The notes: generated from the sequence alone by a model not told the origin. 64,000 bases of DNA from Enterobacter sp. R4-368 (GCF_000410515.1 NC_021500.1:1736001-1800000); one strand, 5' to 3'. Positions 26,844 to 37,189 are shown, counted from the first letter of the stretch. Numbers and translations: made by a program.

Positions 26844-28097
26844 GCATTCAACCAGACAAGAAAATTAAGCAACAAAAAGAAAATTCCGAAACCATTCTAA
26901 AATGGCAAAAGTTATTCCTCAATAGAGAATATATAAACGAAAAAGAAAGAAGCACTGCAATAAGATTAATTATCTCCCTACCCACTCAAACCACAACCCT
27001 TTAACTGTTTGTTTTCGCTAGCTAACTCCAGGCCTTGCCTGCGCTTTTGCGATAATAAAATAATAATATATTACGACCCCCAGCTTTACTTTAATTTACA
27101 TGCTTACTGAGGCACCAGCCAATTCTTAATTTCAATTCCTTTAAATGCAAACAGAACTGCGCGCTTTTCGCGTTATTAAGTAACGAGAGGCTAAAAAGGT
27201 GTTTATCATTAATTCTTTTCTGTGTAATAAAATTAGTTTTCCTCTCGTTGCCATCCAGTTATTAAGGTAATGAGAAGGGCAGCAGCAACCTCATCCGTTT
27301 CTTAATGATGCGAATCATTCGTTTTATTGACATTAACATTACCGCTTCTGCCCCTCCTCTTACGCCCCCCGGAACGCAAACCTCCGGCACAAGATATCCC
27401 GGGCACGACTTTTACCCTTCCTGCTACCCGGACGGTCGTAGAGGGTTGCCTGCGCAACACGCCCATGCGCGAGGCAGCGTTTGTGGCAGCCCCGTCTATA
27501 TACCTGCATAAGGAAAAACTTATACAGCGCAAATCTATTTGCATCGACTTTGTTCAATTCTTTAAATAAGCGTTGTGATTTTTCCTATATGTGACATTTA
27601 CCGGCTTGCTTGTTAAAATGATGTAATAAATTAACGTTAGAAAAAAACCATTATCATTTACGCACACCGGTATTATTTATAGATAAAATTCAAGAAGATA
27701 AAGCATGACTGAAAAGAATAATTTTTCTCAACGGTTTTTTACGCATTTTGTAATTAAAGTTATCGATTTTTTTAAAAATTATCTAACCGACTGTAATTGC
27801 TAAAGTTAAATTAGTAACAAAAACACAACTTTACAAACCGCCTATTTTTTCCGCATTATTTCCATTGTTCGCATGAATCCTTTTGTGTAAACTTATTTCC
27901 GTTGTCAGGAAAAGTCCTGGAAACAAAGATTTAAGCAGGAACATAATACAATCACCTGCACAATTATATTAAAGCTGTTAAAAGATTTACCTTTTAGTAT
28001 TTTTAATTAATATCGAAATAAAGTGGTTGCTCGCATATTTAATTTTTAAATAACAGCGAAAGACAGCGCATCGCCTGTTTTTTGCGGGAGCAACTTT
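26844..28097. other. long gene-poor region upstream of flhDC
   Basis: These 1.25 kb lie between the divergent invasin and flhD. Most is AT-rich, as expected for a heavily regulated flhDC promoter region. A GC-rich patch at about 27325-27510 contains overlapping short frames on both strands (up to 80 codons), none with a ribosome-binding site or family resemblance. I see no clear CRP site or insertion sequence. Promoters must be present but cannot be placed with confidence. Confidence 0.5.
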
Positions 28098-28445
28098 ATG
28101 AACGAACAAAACTTTGACGAACAAATGCAATCTATCCAGGATCTGAACCTGTCCTATTTATTACTGGCACAGCGTCTGATCCGTGAAGATAAAATTGCAG
28201 CCGGTTTCCGCCTCGGTTTAAACGAAACCACGATGGAAACCTTACGCAGCTTGTCACTGCCGCAACTGATTAAACTGTCCTCTTCAGGCCAGCTGATTAG
28301 CCGGTTGCGTATTGATGATGATGTGATGATCAACTGCCTGACCAAAGACTCGCGTATTGATGCGCTTCAGCGTTTGCATACCGGCATTATTTTGTCGAGC
28401 AATCTGCTTAACACGCTCAATCATGATGACAGCGAGGCGGCGTAA
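28098..28445 (+). CDS. flhD: flagellar master regulator subunit FlhD, copy 1
   Basis: The 115-residue protein has the conserved FlhD core DLNLSYLLLAQRLI and TKDSRIDALQRLHTGIILS. FlhD4C2 activates class II flagellar promoters with sigma-70. The GGGAGC site precedes the ATG at 28098. Its stop overlaps the flhC start (TAATG). A second, clearly homologous flhD is at 58719-59066. Confidence 0.95.
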   Translation: MNEQNFDEQMQSIQDLNLSYLLLAQRLIREDKIAAGFRLGLNETTMETLRSLSLPQLIKLSSSGQLISRLRIDDDVMINCLTKDSRIDALQRLHTGIILSSNLLNTLNHDDSEAA

Positions 28446-29017
28446 TGGAAGACTCAATGTTGCACGAAAAAAGCATTATGTCGGAAATTAAAGATACGCA
28501 TATTGCCATGCAGTTGATTAATTTCGGCGCCAGAATGCAGGTGCTGGAGAGTGAAACCAGCCTTAGCCGCAGGAAACTGTTAAAGCTCTATAAAGAGCTG
28601 AAAGGGGATTCTCCGGCGAAAGGGATGCTGCCTTTTTCCGCCGACTGGTATATGGCGTGGGAGCAGAATATTCACTCATCCATTTTTTATAATATTTATC
28701 TTTACCTGCAGAAGGTCGAACCTGGCCGCTCTGTTGAAGTGATGCTGAAAGCCTACCGTCTCTATATGGAACACGGTTTGGCTGAAGAAAATGAAGAACC
28801 GGTGCTGGGGTTAACCCGCGCATGGACGCTGTTGCGCTTTATCGACGGCGGCATGCTCAAGCAGACACAGTGCGATTGTTGTGGCGGCAGTTTTATCACC
28901 ACGCCGGAGCACATGTTCAACGGTTTTACCTGCAGCCTTTGCGTGCCACCGTCACGCGCGCTGAAGCGTAGCCCGCTGCTCAACTTCGCGGCTGGCGCCC
29001 CCACCACATTGCAGTAA
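28445..29017 (+). CDS. flhC: flagellar master regulator subunit FlhC, copy 1
   Basis: The 190-residue DNA-binding partner of FlhD has WTLLRFIDGG followed by the zinc site CDCCGG...CSLC near the C-terminus. The start at 28445 overlaps the flhD stop; a second ATG at 28457 (MLHEKSIMSEI) aligns better with E. coli MSEKSI and may be the real start. It is followed by two strong hairpins. It is very similar to the copy at 58154-58705. Confidence 0.94.
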   Translation: MEDSMLHEKSIMSEIKDTHIAMQLINFGARMQVLESETSLSRRKLLKLYKELKGDSPAKGMLPFSADWYMAWEQNIHSSIFYNIYLYLQKVEPGRSVEVMLKAYRLYMEHGLAEENEEPVLGLTRAWTLLRFIDGGMLKQTQCDCCGGSFITTPEHMFNGFTCSLCVPPSRALKRSPLLNFAAGAPTTLQ

Positions 29018-29023
29018 TGGCAT

Positions 29024-29125
29024 GATTTTGCCCCGACAGCGGGCAAAATCATCTTCACACCGCCAATAGCAGCCTCGCCTGCTCAGCATAACGTTGAGCA
29101 GGCGAGGCTGTTGTCTTTCTGTTAT
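29024..29125. terminator. two hairpins between flhC and the LuxR-type gene
   Basis: GATTTTGCCC-cgacagc-GGGCAAAATC (29024-29050) and a perfect 15-bp stem AGCCTCGCCTGCTCA...TGAGCAGGCGAGGCT (29071-29109) followed by a T-rich tract. They separate convergent transcripts of flhC and the regulator gene. Confidence 0.85.
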
Positions 29126-29134
29126 TTACGCCCG

Positions 29135-29734
29135 TTATGACAAGCGACCGGAAAAAACACCACGATAATAATTCGGGCTAATGTTAAGCCGCATCAGAAT
29201 ATCGCGCCGGTGTACGTAGGCGGTTTTCAGGCTGATCCCAAGCTCAGCAGAAACATCCTGCGCGCTGGCACCGGAGGCCAGCAGACAAAGCACCTCGCGC
29301 TGGCGCTGTGTTAACAGCGGTAGCGCAGAATATTGCGGCGATGCCGCCCCTTTGCGTGACAGCAAACGGCTGATTGACTCATAAATGTGGCGGATAGGCG
29401 TATTCAGACACAGCGTCGGAACATCCGGCATCAGGGCGGGCAAAACAGGATCCAGAGCGTCGCTCAGCACCAGGCATGGCAAATCCGGCTTCGCGTCGCG
29501 CAAATACTGCATGGTGTTCATCAACGACATCAGATTGGTGGCCTGCGTGGCCACCGCAACCACAAAACGCACTTTATTGCTGTTTGCTGCATACGCCTCT
29601 TGTGGGCTTGCGATATGGCTGATGCGCAAGCTCGGGCGATAGAACTTAATCAGCGTGGTTAATCCCTGCGCCGAAAATATATCTTCGCTGTAAATCAGAA
29701 CGTTAGCGATACTAACTACATTTTTTTCACTCAT
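29135..29734 (-). CDS. orphan LuxR-family transcription regulator
   Basis: The 199-residue protein has an N-terminal pseudo-receiver-like domain (VLIYSEDIFSAQGLTTLI) without a clear phospho-acceptor Asp pattern, and a C-terminal LuxR helix-turn-helix (about 138-195: LTQRQREVLCLLASGASAQD and GISLKTAYVHRRDIL). It lies 67 bp downstream of fliR on the same strand. In E. coli the gene in the same position after fliR is rcsA, also an orphan LuxR-type regulator, but this sequence does not look like RcsA. A role in controlling this flagellar cluster is plausible. Confidence 0.75.
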   Translation of the reverse strand: MSEKNVVSIANVLIYSEDIFSAQGLTTLIKFYRPSLRISHIASPQEAYAANSNKVRFVVAVATQATNLMSLMNTMQYLRDAKPDLPCLVLSDALDPVLPALMPDVPTLCLNTPIRHIYESISRLLSRKGAASPQYSALPLLTQRQREVLCLLASGASAQDVSAELGISLKTAYVHRRDILMRLNISPNYYRGVFSGRLS

Positions 29735-29801
29735 AGTCCTTTACCTACTCAGCGTCACATCCCGTGACGAATCACGATGATTAAAAACGTCCCTTCTGGC
29801 G

Positions 29802-30581
29802 TTATTTGAATCCCGTCAGGATCACAAACAGATGGTCAAAAATGCCCGCCATCATGTTTTCAAAGAAGGGTGCAAGCGTGTACATCACCAGCGACATGGC
29901 TACCATGCCGACAGTTAAAGAAAGCGGAAAACCGACCACAAAAATAGAAAGCTGCGGCGTCAGGCGGTTAAGCAACCCCATTGTCAGGTTGAGGCACAGC
30001 AATAAGGTGATAACCGGCAGGCCAAGCATTAAGCCGTAGCGAAAGATCAGGCTGCCTGCTTTGACCATCGCCATAAACCCTTCATGACCGAGCGGCGCGG
30101 CGCTAATCGGGAAAGCCTGAAAGCTATTCGCCACCACTTCGAGCATATAAAGATGGCCATTGAAGGTCAGAAACAGCAGCGTGACAAAAAGGTTCAGCAG
30201 CCGCGAAACGACCGGCATACTCGGGCCGCCGCTGGGGTCATAAACCATGGCGAAGGAGAGGCCCATCTGCATACCGATAATCTCACCGGCGTGGCGCACC
30301 GCCACGAAAATCAGCTGAACCGCAAGCCCGATGGCAATGCCGATAATCAGCTGCTGGCAGCAGGCCCAGAAACCGTCGAGCGAGGCGATCGCGATGTTGC
30401 TCTGTGGCAGTTGCGGAGCGACAAGAAAAGCAGTGATCAACGCCAGCGCGACTTTCAACCGCGCGCTTAGCTGTTTTTCACTGAAGATCGGTGCCGCGCC
30501 GAACAGGGCGAGCATACGCAGGCACGGCCAGAAATACTGGTTCACCTGGTCATAAAGCGTAACCAGCGAGAGCGTAAGCAT
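29802..30581 (-). CDS. fliR: flagellar export apparatus protein FliR
   Basis: The 259-residue inner-membrane protein has six or so hydrophobic helices and the family motifs FSEKQLSARLKVALA and GEIIGMQMGLSFAMVYDP. With FliP and FliQ it forms the export gate core of the flagellar type III system. It starts 3 bp after the fliQ stop and is the last fli gene in the long minus-strand operon. Confidence 0.96.
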   Translation of the reverse strand: MLTLSLVTLYDQVNQYFWPCLRMLALFGAAPIFSEKQLSARLKVALALITAFLVAPQLPQSNIAIASLDGFWACCQQLIIGIAIGLAVQLIFVAVRHAGEIIGMQMGLSFAMVYDPSGGPSMPVVSRLLNLFVTLLFLTFNGHLYMLEVVANSFQAFPISAAPLGHEGFMAMVKAGSLIFRYGLMLGLPVITLLLCLNLTMGLLNRLTPQLSIFVVGFPLSLTVGMVAMSLVMYTLAPFFENMMAGIFDHLFVILTGFK

Positions 30582-30583
30582 CG

Positions 30584-30853
30584 TTAACGAATGATATAGG
30601 GCAGGCTACTGTACAGACCACGCATGTAGTCAACCAGCGTTGACAACATCCACGGCCCGCAGGCGATCAGTACCACCACGATGGTGAGGATCTTCGGAAT
30701 GAATGAGAGGGTCATTTCATTGATCTGCGTCGATGCCTGCAAAATACTGACAATCAAACCCGCGGCCAGCGCGGCTAACAATAACGGTGTGGCAATAAAC
30801 AGCCCGACTTTCGTCGCCTGGAAGCCAAGCGACATGACACTTTCAGGGGTCAT
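30584..30853 (-). CDS. fliQ: flagellar export apparatus protein FliQ
   Basis: The 89-residue protein equals the family length, with two transmembrane helices and MTPESVMSLGFQATKVG at the start. The frame is open upstream to 30925 inside fliP, but the ATG at 30853 is the family start. It is part of the FliPQR gate. Confidence 0.95.
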   Translation of the reverse strand: MTPESVMSLGFQATKVGLFIATPLLLAALAAGLIVSILQASTQINEMTLSFIPKILTIVVVLIACGPWMLSTLVDYMRGLYSSLPYIIR

Positions 30854-30863
30854 CTTCTTCTCT

Positions 30864-31625
30864 CTAACTAAAAAAGCTCTGCGCCAGGGAGCCGATAACC
30901 AGCTGCCAGCCATCCACCAGTACAAACAGCATCAGCTTAAAAGGCAGGGAAATCGTTGCCGGAGGCACCATCATCATCCCCAGCGCCATCAGCACACTTG
31001 CCACTACCAGGTCGATAATCAAAAAAGGAATAAACATCGTAAAGCCGATCTGGAAACCGGTTTTCAGTTCGCTGGTCACAAACGCAGGAACCAGAATGCT
31101 CATCGGCACATCGTCGGCGGTATTAAACTGCTCCGCTTTGGCGATGCGGGAAAAGAGCGCCAGATCCCCTTCGCGGGTCTGTTTAAGCATGAAGGCGCGC
31201 AAGGGTTGCGACCCTTTTTGCAACGCGACTTCCATAGAAATCTTGTCCTGCGAGAGCGGCACCCACGCTTCGTCGTAAACCCGGTTCAATACCGGCGACA
31301 TCACGAAAAACGTGAGAAACAGCGCCAGTCCCAGCAGCACCTGGTTAGGCGGTGTACTGGCGGTGCCAAGGGCGTTTCGCAGCAGCCCGAGCACAATCAC
31401 AATGCGGGTAAAACCCGTCATCATCAGCAATATCGCGGGCAAAAACGTCAGCGATGTCATCAAAACCAGCGTTTGTACCGGCAGTGACCAGCTCTCGCCA
31501 TTCGCCGAATGGCTAAGCATGATGTCGGTACTGGCCGCCCAGCTCAGACCGGCGGGGAAGAAAATCCCGGCAAGCGTGATCCCAAAGCCAAACAGTCCCG
31601 GCAGCAGGCGCGTGTTGCGTTTCAT
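30864..31625 (-). CDS. fliP: flagellar export apparatus protein FliP
   Basis: The 253-residue protein has a cleavable-type signal peptide (about 1-30), then [27 protein letters not shown] and [26 protein letters not shown], the FliP signatures. It forms the pentameric part of the export gate. Its start overlaps the fliO end by 4 bp. Confidence 0.97.
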   Translation of the reverse strand: MKRNTRLLPGLFGFGITLAGIFFPAGLSWAASTDIMLSHSANGESWSLPVQTLVLMTSLTFLPAILLMMTGFTRIVIVLGLLRNALGTASTPPNQVLLGLALFLTFFVMSPVLNRVYDEAWVPLSQDKISMEVALQKGSQPLRAFMLKQTREGDLALFSRIAKAEQFNTADDVPMSILVPAFVTSELKTGFQIGFTMFIPFLIIDLVVASVLMALGMMMVPPATISLPFKLMLFVLVDGWQLVIGSLAQSFFS

Positions 31626-32026
31626 TTTTTGCCCTCACCTTTATGCCGGGTAATGCAATTCACTAACGCCGCCTGAAAACTGGCAGCAAACGGCGCGACC
31701 TGAACCGGCTCAGCGTCTGCTTTTTTCTCCATCGTCATCAGGTTAGTAATGTTTTCCTGCGTAACGCCCAGCAGCAGCCACTTGTCATCCACTTCGACAA
31801 CCACCAGACGCTGTCTCGCGCCGAGGGACTGGGTGTGTTTTACCGACAGAATGTTATTTCCCTTTACCATTCGTGAAGCGACGCCAGTGCGACGGCAGAT
31901 CCAGGCCACCGCCACAATCAGCAACAGCACCAGCGCCAGCGCGCCGACGACATTGCCAATAGAGACCGGAGCCACGGCAGGCCCGCCAGCAACGGGCTGA
32001 ACAGTATTAAGCGTTGGGGTATTCAT
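31622..32026 (-). CDS. fliO: flagellar export accessory protein FliO
   Basis: The 134-residue protein has one transmembrane segment (about 23-44, [21 protein letters not shown]) and a cytoplasmic SpoIIIAH/FliO-like domain with [21 protein letters not shown]. It assists FliP assembly. The start overlaps the fliN stop by 1 bp. Confidence 0.94.
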   Translation of the reverse strand: MNTPTLNTVQPVAGGPAVAPVSIGNVVGALALVLLLIVAVAWICRRTGVASRMVKGNNILSVKHTQSLGARQRLVVVEVDDKWLLLGVTQENITNLMTMEKKADAEPVQVAPFAASFQAALVNCITRHKGEGKK

Positions 32027-32427
32027 TATCTGCTCAGGCGGTGCATACGCTCTGAAGGCGTAATAATATCGGTAATACGAATGCCGAATTTATCCGAAAC
32101 GACCACCACTTCACCCTGGGCGATTAAGTAACCGTTAATTAAAATATCCAGCGGCTCACCGGCTAACCCGTCCAGGGAAACAATGGCACCTGGGCTAAGT
32201 CTTAATAACTCTTTGATCGTCATTTTTGTGCGCCCCAGTTCGACGGTCATTTTGACCGGAATATCGAGCACCAAATTTAAATCTTCAGAAAAATTAACCA
32301 TCACATCGTCTTTCGCCGCAGCATGCAACTCGGCGTTATTGTCGTTCAATTGTTCGCTCATCGCGTCGCCCCAAAGGTCGTTAAGCGAGGATTTATTTGA
32401 CCCCGATTCAAGTTCCATATCACTCAT
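32026..32427 (-). CDS. fliN: flagellar switch protein FliN
   Basis: The 133-residue C-ring protein has the SpoA/SURF1 domain in its C-terminal half (LDIPVKMTVELGRTKMTIKELL through ITDIITPSERMHRLSR). It completes the switch complex with FliM and FliG. It starts 7 bp after fliM. Confidence 0.97.
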   Translation of the reverse strand: MSDMELESGSNKSSLNDLWGDAMSEQLNDNNAELHAAAKDDVMVNFSEDLNLVLDIPVKMTVELGRTKMTIKELLRLSPGAIVSLDGLAGEPLDILINGYLIAQGEVVVVSDKFGIRITDIITPSERMHRLSR

Positions 32428-32434
32428 TCGTTGG

Positions 32435-33439
32435 TCACTCCTTCTTTAAGGCTAATAATGTAGAATTCATCAAATTTTCCACCTGAATGGCATACTGATT
32501 ATTGGCGCAGCCATATTTACCCGACATCACTGGCACATCGTTAACAAACCCGCCAATCTCTTCAGGTTTTTCCAATGGAATAATATCGTCAGGTTTCAGG
32601 CTCATAATTCTGGACAAGCGGGTAGAAATCTCAGCGAATTTCACCACCAGTTCCAGTTCCGTATCCCGCATTTGCGAAGCGAGCGCGCTGCGCCACTGGT
32701 TATTTTCGTGCTGCGAGTTTTCCAGCGGCGGGTTAGTCAACAACTCGCGAACCGGTTCGATAATGCTGAACGGAATACAAATTTGTAATTCACCGCTATG
32801 CGAACCAATATCCACCTGAAACGGTGTGGTCACCACAATATCATTCGGTGACGACGTGATATTGGTAAACTTCACCTGCAATTCAGAACGGACAAATTCT
32901 GTTTTGATCTTATAAATAGATGTCCAGGCATAATCATATGCTTCGCGCGCCATCGACAACATCCGCTGGATAATGCGCTGTTCTGTAGGCGTAAATTCGC
33001 GTCCATCGGCTTTTGTCGGGAAACGCCCGTCACCGCCAAAAAGGTTATCCACCGCGGTAAACACCAGGTTGGGCGAAAAGACGAACAGCGCCGTGCCGCG
33101 CAGCGGATGCATGTTAATCAGATTCAGACTCGTCATCACCGGCAGGTTGCGGGCAAACTCATGGTACGGCTGAATTTTAATGTTTCCGGCGGTGACGTCC
33201 GGGCTACGACGCAAAATGTTAAACAAGCCGATACGAAACTGTCGCGCAAAACGTTCATTAATAATCTCCAGAGAATATAAACGTTCGCGAATAACCCGAC
33301 GCTGGGTATTAGGATCATAAGGTTTAATATTATCTTCTGCTGACGACGGCGCCGTTTCCGCACTAATTTTCTCTTCGCCGCCGGAGCCGCCATTCAAAAG
33401 ATTATCGATCTCGTCCTGTGATAAAATGCTGTCCGACAT
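32435..33439 (-). CDS. fliM: flagellar switch protein FliM
   Basis: The 334-residue protein has the N-terminal CheY-P binding motif LSQDEIDNLLNG (6-17), the CheC-like middle domain and a C-terminal SpoA domain. It sets rotation direction together with FliG and FliN. It starts 5 bp after the fliL stop. Confidence 0.97.
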   Translation of the reverse strand: MSDSILSQDEIDNLLNGGSGGEEKISAETAPSSAEDNIKPYDPNTQRRVIRERLYSLEIINERFARQFRIGLFNILRRSPDVTAGNIKIQPYHEFARNLPVMTSLNLINMHPLRGTALFVFSPNLVFTAVDNLFGGDGRFPTKADGREFTPTEQRIIQRMLSMAREAYDYAWTSIYKIKTEFVRSELQVKFTNITSSPNDIVVTTPFQVDIGSHSGELQICIPFSIIEPVRELLTNPPLENSQHENNQWRSALASQMRDTELELVVKFAEISTRLSRIMSLKPDDIIPLEKPEEIGGFVNDVPVMSGKYGCANNQYAIQVENLMNSTLLALKKE

Positions 33440-33444
33440 AATAG

Positions 33445-33948
33445 TTACCGTAAAATGAATGCATTAAACAGGACGTTTGTCACCATCGGTTGAGGCTGGC
33501 CAGCAAGCGATGCGTTAACCGCGTCTTTTGTTTTTAATGCCAACGTTTCTTTCGCCTTATCGTCGACTAATTCAGCCGCTGTTTGTTGGGAAAAAAGCAC
33601 TAACAAATTACTGCGAACTTCAGGAAGATGTTTTTCCAGCATCGCTTTCGCTGCGGTATCTTTAACTTTTAACGTCAGGCCAATATACAGAATGCGATCG
33701 TTTTCCTGAGCATCTGGTTTCAGACTGACAGTAAAGGTATCCAGATCCAAATAAACCGGCTCTGCCTGCTCAACTTCTTCGGCAGGTTTTTTACCATCGC
33801 TCCCATTAGCAACTTGCGTTTTAAGTTTGTTAATTTCCATATAGGCATAAGCGCCACCAGCGCACATACCAACAAGAATTAACAAAATGAGTAACGCCAA
33901 CAGCGGGCTTTTTTTCCCACTCTGGGCGGCTTGTTTCTTCTTCGGCAT
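33445..33948 (-). CDS. fliL: flagellar basal body protein FliL
   Basis: The 167-residue protein has a single transmembrane helix (about 15-35) and a periplasmic domain containing AEPVYLDLDTFTVSLKPDA. FliL supports the stator-rotor contact. It is separated from fliK by about 150 bp, the usual break between fliFGHIJK and fliLMNOPQR, so a promoter may lie at 33949-34101. Confidence 0.95.
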   Translation of the reverse strand: MPKKKQAAQSGKKSPLLALLILLILVGMCAGGAYAYMEINKLKTQVANGSDGKKPAEEVEQAEPVYLDLDTFTVSLKPDAQENDRILYIGLTLKVKDTAAKAMLEKHLPEVRSNLLVLFSQQTAAELVDDKAKETLALKTKDAVNASLAGQPQPMVTNVLFNAFILR

Positions 33949-34101
33949 TTGATGAATAACTCTGTAATTAAAAATAAATCAGGAATCATACTTAAGGCAG
34001 ATAACCTGCTGGATGCGATTATTTTAATACAGCACCCATGCAGGACAATTCCTTGATAAACTGAAATTACTGTCAGCACCTTGCCATTTAGCGTATTCGT
34101 A

Positions 34102-35361
34102 TTAAGCGAACGTATTGATTCCACGGGAATAGTGCATGACCCGGGAGAGGACAGGACGTTCTTCTTCTCGCGAAATTGCCGCTTCACCTTGTTCTGGATC
34201 AGACTTTCCTTGCCCGGAAGCATTGCCCGATGTCATCTCCCCTGCCGAGGAGGAGGTTTCTGCCCCCACGCTGCTCTGTCCGAGCGAAATGCCGGACTCT
34301 TCCAGCATGGTGCGCAGGTTCGGTATCGCCGATTCCAGCGCTGAACGCACCTGATGGCTCTCAGAAACGAAATGAACCTGGGCCTGATCGTTATTCACGC
34401 GCAGGCTGATTTGCAACGCGCCTAAGTCCTCAGGATGCAGGCGCAGTTCCGCATGGTGAACGCCATTACGGGTGAACACCGCAATTTGCTGCCCCAGCGA
34501 TTGCTGCCACGCAGGCGTGCCAACCTCCGCCTGTAAGGTGCCGGTCGCCATCGCCGGAGAGGCTAATGCTGCCGTTGTTGACGGTGCGCTAACGGGTGCC
34601 GCGTGAGAAATCACGCTCAGTTGCGGTAGCGGTTCACCCGCTTTCACCGCATGCAACGCCGTGGCGAAACTTTCGCTGGCCGGTGCGGCCTGGGTTTGCC
34701 CATTGCCGCTAAGCTGCGCGGTGTCCGTTGCCGGCAAAGGGGAGTCGCTGCCTTCAACGGTTTTCTGCGCAAGCGGTGTCGCCATGTGAAGCGCTGTGGT
34801 TATCCCCTGCCCTTTGCCGGTCGCGGGTGAGCGCTCCGGGGCGGCGGTCACTGGCGTCTGCACGTTCTCAGCGGGAGCGGCGGCGAAAGTCGCCTGCGCT
34901 AACGGGTCAGCGGCTTGAGCATCGGTCGCCACGTTGGCTGCTGTAAGCGTGTTTGCCGGGGTTGCGGTTGCAGCAAGTGCAGGTTCAGTCGCGTTCTGCG
35001 GTAACGTCGCCAGATCCGCCAGTGCCGGTTGCGCGGTCTGTTCGCCCTGGGCAAGCAGCGCATCAGCGGTGGTCACCTCCGCTGGCAACGCGATTGTCTG
35101 CGCTACTTGCGCCAGCGGATCGATAGCCAGCGTCGCAGGCTGCGCCGGACGGGCGTCGCCTGACGGCTCCTCTTTTTTATCCGCAGGTTTTTTAGTGCCT
35201 TCCTGCGCAGGCGCAGTTTTGTCGGTTTTTGCGGGTTGTTCTGCCGCCAGCTTTTTTTTCAGCGCGGAAGAAAACTCGCCCTCTTCCTGCGCGGATGAGG
35301 TGGATGCCGTCTGGCGTCCGCTATCGCTGGCGGGAGTAGGGGTAGAAGGTCTGATAATCAT
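34102..35361 (-). CDS. fliK: flagellar hook-length control protein FliK
   Basis: The 419-residue protein is rich in Ala, Pro, Gln and Thr in the N-terminal two thirds and has the conserved C-terminal switch domain (WQQSLGQQIAVFTRNGVHHA and LRLHPEDLGALQISL). It measures the hook and switches export specificity through FlhB. ATG 35361 (MIIRPSTPT) follows AGGAAC and abuts the fliJ stop; an in-frame start 13 codons upstream would overlap fliJ. Confidence 0.93.
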   Translation of the reverse strand: MIIRPSTPTPASDSGRQTASTSSAQEEGEFSSALKKKLAAEQPAKTDKTAPAQEGTKKPADKKEEPSGDARPAQPATLAIDPLAQVAQTIALPAEVTTADALLAQGEQTAQPALADLATLPQNATEPALAATATPANTLTAANVATDAQAADPLAQATFAAAPAENVQTPVTAAPERSPATGKGQGITTALHMATPLAQKTVEGSDSPLPATDTAQLSGNGQTQAAPASESFATALHAVKAGEPLPQLSVISHAAPVSAPSTTAALASPAMATGTLQAEVGTPAWQQSLGQQIAVFTRNGVHHAELRLHPEDLGALQISLRVNNDQAQVHFVSESHQVRSALESAIPNLRTMLEESGISLGQSSVGAETSSSAGEMTSGNASGQGKSDPEQGEAAISREEERPVLSRVMHYSRGINTFA

Positions 35362-35362
35362 C

Positions 35363-35806
35363 TTATATGTTCCTTTGGCTGGCGCGACGGGCAAACTCAT
35401 CCATCAGCTTTTGTTCCAGCCGGTTCTCTTTTAACAATCGCTGGGCTTCAGCACGGTTTTTCAGCGCTTCAAAAGCATTCAGCCGCTGCTTATCTTTTTT
35501 CCAGGCGTCCTGCACGTTATCCACGGCAAACTGGCTGGCGGAAACCCGCCTGACCTGTTGCTCAACCACCCCATCCAGAGAGGTTAAAAATCGCTGCTGT
35601 GTCTGTAGCGCCATAATTGAAACGCGGCTTTGCGTCAGCGTTGTTTGCATTTGCTGGCGGTATTCTTGCGAGTACGTGCGCAACTGCTCCAGCCGGGAAG
35701 TCTCCTGGACATGCGCCTGACGAGCGCTACCGAGCCGTACCGTCGTGTCATTGAGCTTCTTTTCCGCCAGCTCACGCAGTACATCCATTGGGTTATGGCT
35801 GGCCAT
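35363..35806 (-). CDS. fliJ: flagellar export chaperone-escort FliJ
   Basis: The 147-residue protein is almost entirely coiled-coil, as expected for FliJ, which sits in the FliI hexamer pore like the gamma subunit of F1-ATPase. It lies 15 bp after fliI and ends 1 bp before fliK. Confidence 0.93.
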   Translation of the reverse strand: MASHNPMDVLRELAEKKLNDTTVRLGSARQAHVQETSRLEQLRTYSQEYRQQMQTTLTQSRVSIMALQTQQRFLTSLDGVVEQQVRRVSASQFAVDNVQDAWKKDKQRLNAFEALKNRAEAQRLLKENRLEQKLMDEFARRASQRNI

Positions 35807-35821
35807 TACGCACTATCCGCA

Positions 35822-37189
35822 TTAGTTCGCCCCGGCATCCGGAAACAGCGCGGAAAGCTCCGCGCAGGAGGTCGGATAATCACAGGATTCATGAATTCCC
35901 TGGTGGAGATAACGCTCCATGCTGGGGTACAGGCTAATCGCCTGATCCAGCAACGGATCGCTGCCCGCCGCATACGCGCCTACGCTCACCAGATCGCGGT
36001 TACGCTGGTAAGAGGAGAGCATCTGTTTAAAACGCTGCACTTTTTTGTAATGCGCCGGTTCGATAAGCTCGGTCATCGCACGGCTTATCGAGGCTTCGAT
36101 ATCAATCGCCGGGTAGTGTCCCGATTCCGCCAGCCTGCGCGAGAGCACAATATGACCGTCGAGGATCGCACGCGCCGAGTCGGCAATCGGATCCTGCTGA
36201 TCATCCCCTTCCGTCAACACGGTATAAAACGCGGTGATCGAACCGCCGCCTTTGGTGCCGTTACCGGCACGTTCCACCAGCGCAGGCAGCTTGGCGAAAA
36301 CCGAAGGCGGGTAGCCTTTGGTCGCGGGCGGTTCACCGATGGCGAGCGCAATTTCACGTTGCGCCATCGCGTAACGGGTTAAGGAGTCCATAATCAGCAG
36401 CACATCGAGGCCGCGATCGCGAAAATCTTCGGCGATACGCGTGCAGTAGACCGCGCCCTGCATACGCAGAATCGGCGATACATCCGCCGGTGCGGCGATA
36501 ACGACTGAACGTTTAAGCCCCTCTTTACCGAGAATGTTCTCGATAAAATCCTTCACCTCACGGCCACGCTCGCCAATCAACCCGACGACGATGACATCCG
36601 CTTTGGTGAAACGCGCCATCATGCCCAGCAGTACGCTTTTACCGACGCCGGAACCGGCGAACAGCCCCATACGCTGGCCGCGGCCAACGGTCAGTAAGCC
36701 ATTGATCGCGCGAACACCCACGTCGAGCACGTTTTTGATGGGATCGCGCTGCAGCGGGTTAAACGGCGCGGTAAACAGCGGCCCGCGATCGGTCGACCCC
36801 GGCGGCGGCAGGCCATCGAGCGGACGCGCGCTGGCATCCAGCACGCGCCCCAGCAATTCCGGTCCCAGCGGCAGCAGTTTGCCTTTAACGTTGTTACCAA
36901 AGGCATACACTCTGGCGCCAGGCAGTACGCCTTCGACGTTTTCCAGCGGCATCAAATAGAGGGTTTCGGCATTGAACCCCACCACTTCGCTCTCTACGCG
37001 CTGAATGCCCGTTTCGGTCTCGCGTTCGACAATGCACAGCGTGCCGATCGGCAATTTCAGACCGACAGCTTCCATCACCAGACCGGTCGCACGCGTCAGC
37101 CGACCATAGCGGCGAAACGGCGGCAGTTCCGCCATTTTGTGCTCGCGCAGGTCAATGCCATCAAGCCACTTTTTTAGCCGGGTGGTCAT
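35822..37189 (-). CDS. fliI: flagellum-specific ATPase FliI
   Basis: The 455-residue type III export ATPase has Walker A AGSGVGKS (178-185) and Walker [19 protein letters not shown], typical of the F1-beta-like family. It energises substrate delivery to the export gate with FliH and FliJ. The start overlaps fliH by 4 bp. Confidence 0.97.
   Translation of the reverse strand: MTTRLKKWLDGIDLREHKMAELPPFRRYGRLTRATGLVMEAVGLKLPIGTLCIVERETETGIQRVESEVVGFNAETLYLMPLENVEGVLPGARVYAFGNNVKGKLLPLGPELLGRVLDASARPLDGLPPPGSTDRGPLFTAPFNPLQRDPIKNVLDVGVRAINGLLTVGRGQRMGLFAGSGVGKSVLLGMMARFTKADVIVVGLIGERGREVKDFIENILGKEGLKRSVVIAAPADVSPILRMQGAVYCTRIAEDFRDRGLDVLLIMDSLTRYAMAQREIALAIGEPPATKGYPPSVFAKLPALVERAGNGTKGGGSITAFYTVLTEGDDQQDPIADSARAILDGHIVLSRRLAESGHYPAIDIEASISRAMTELIEPAHYKKVQRFKQMLSSYQRNRDLVSVGAYAAGSDPLLDQAISLYPSMERYLHQGIHESCDYPTSCAELSALFPDAGAN

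Noticed and set aside
27302..27569. Several overlapping 65-80 codon frames
   Set aside because: Frames on both strands, no ribosome-binding sites, low-complexity products. Kept only as a GC-rich patch.
27571..27600. CRP site before flhDC
   Set aside because: Two TGTGA motifs are in the same orientation and do not form the required palindrome.
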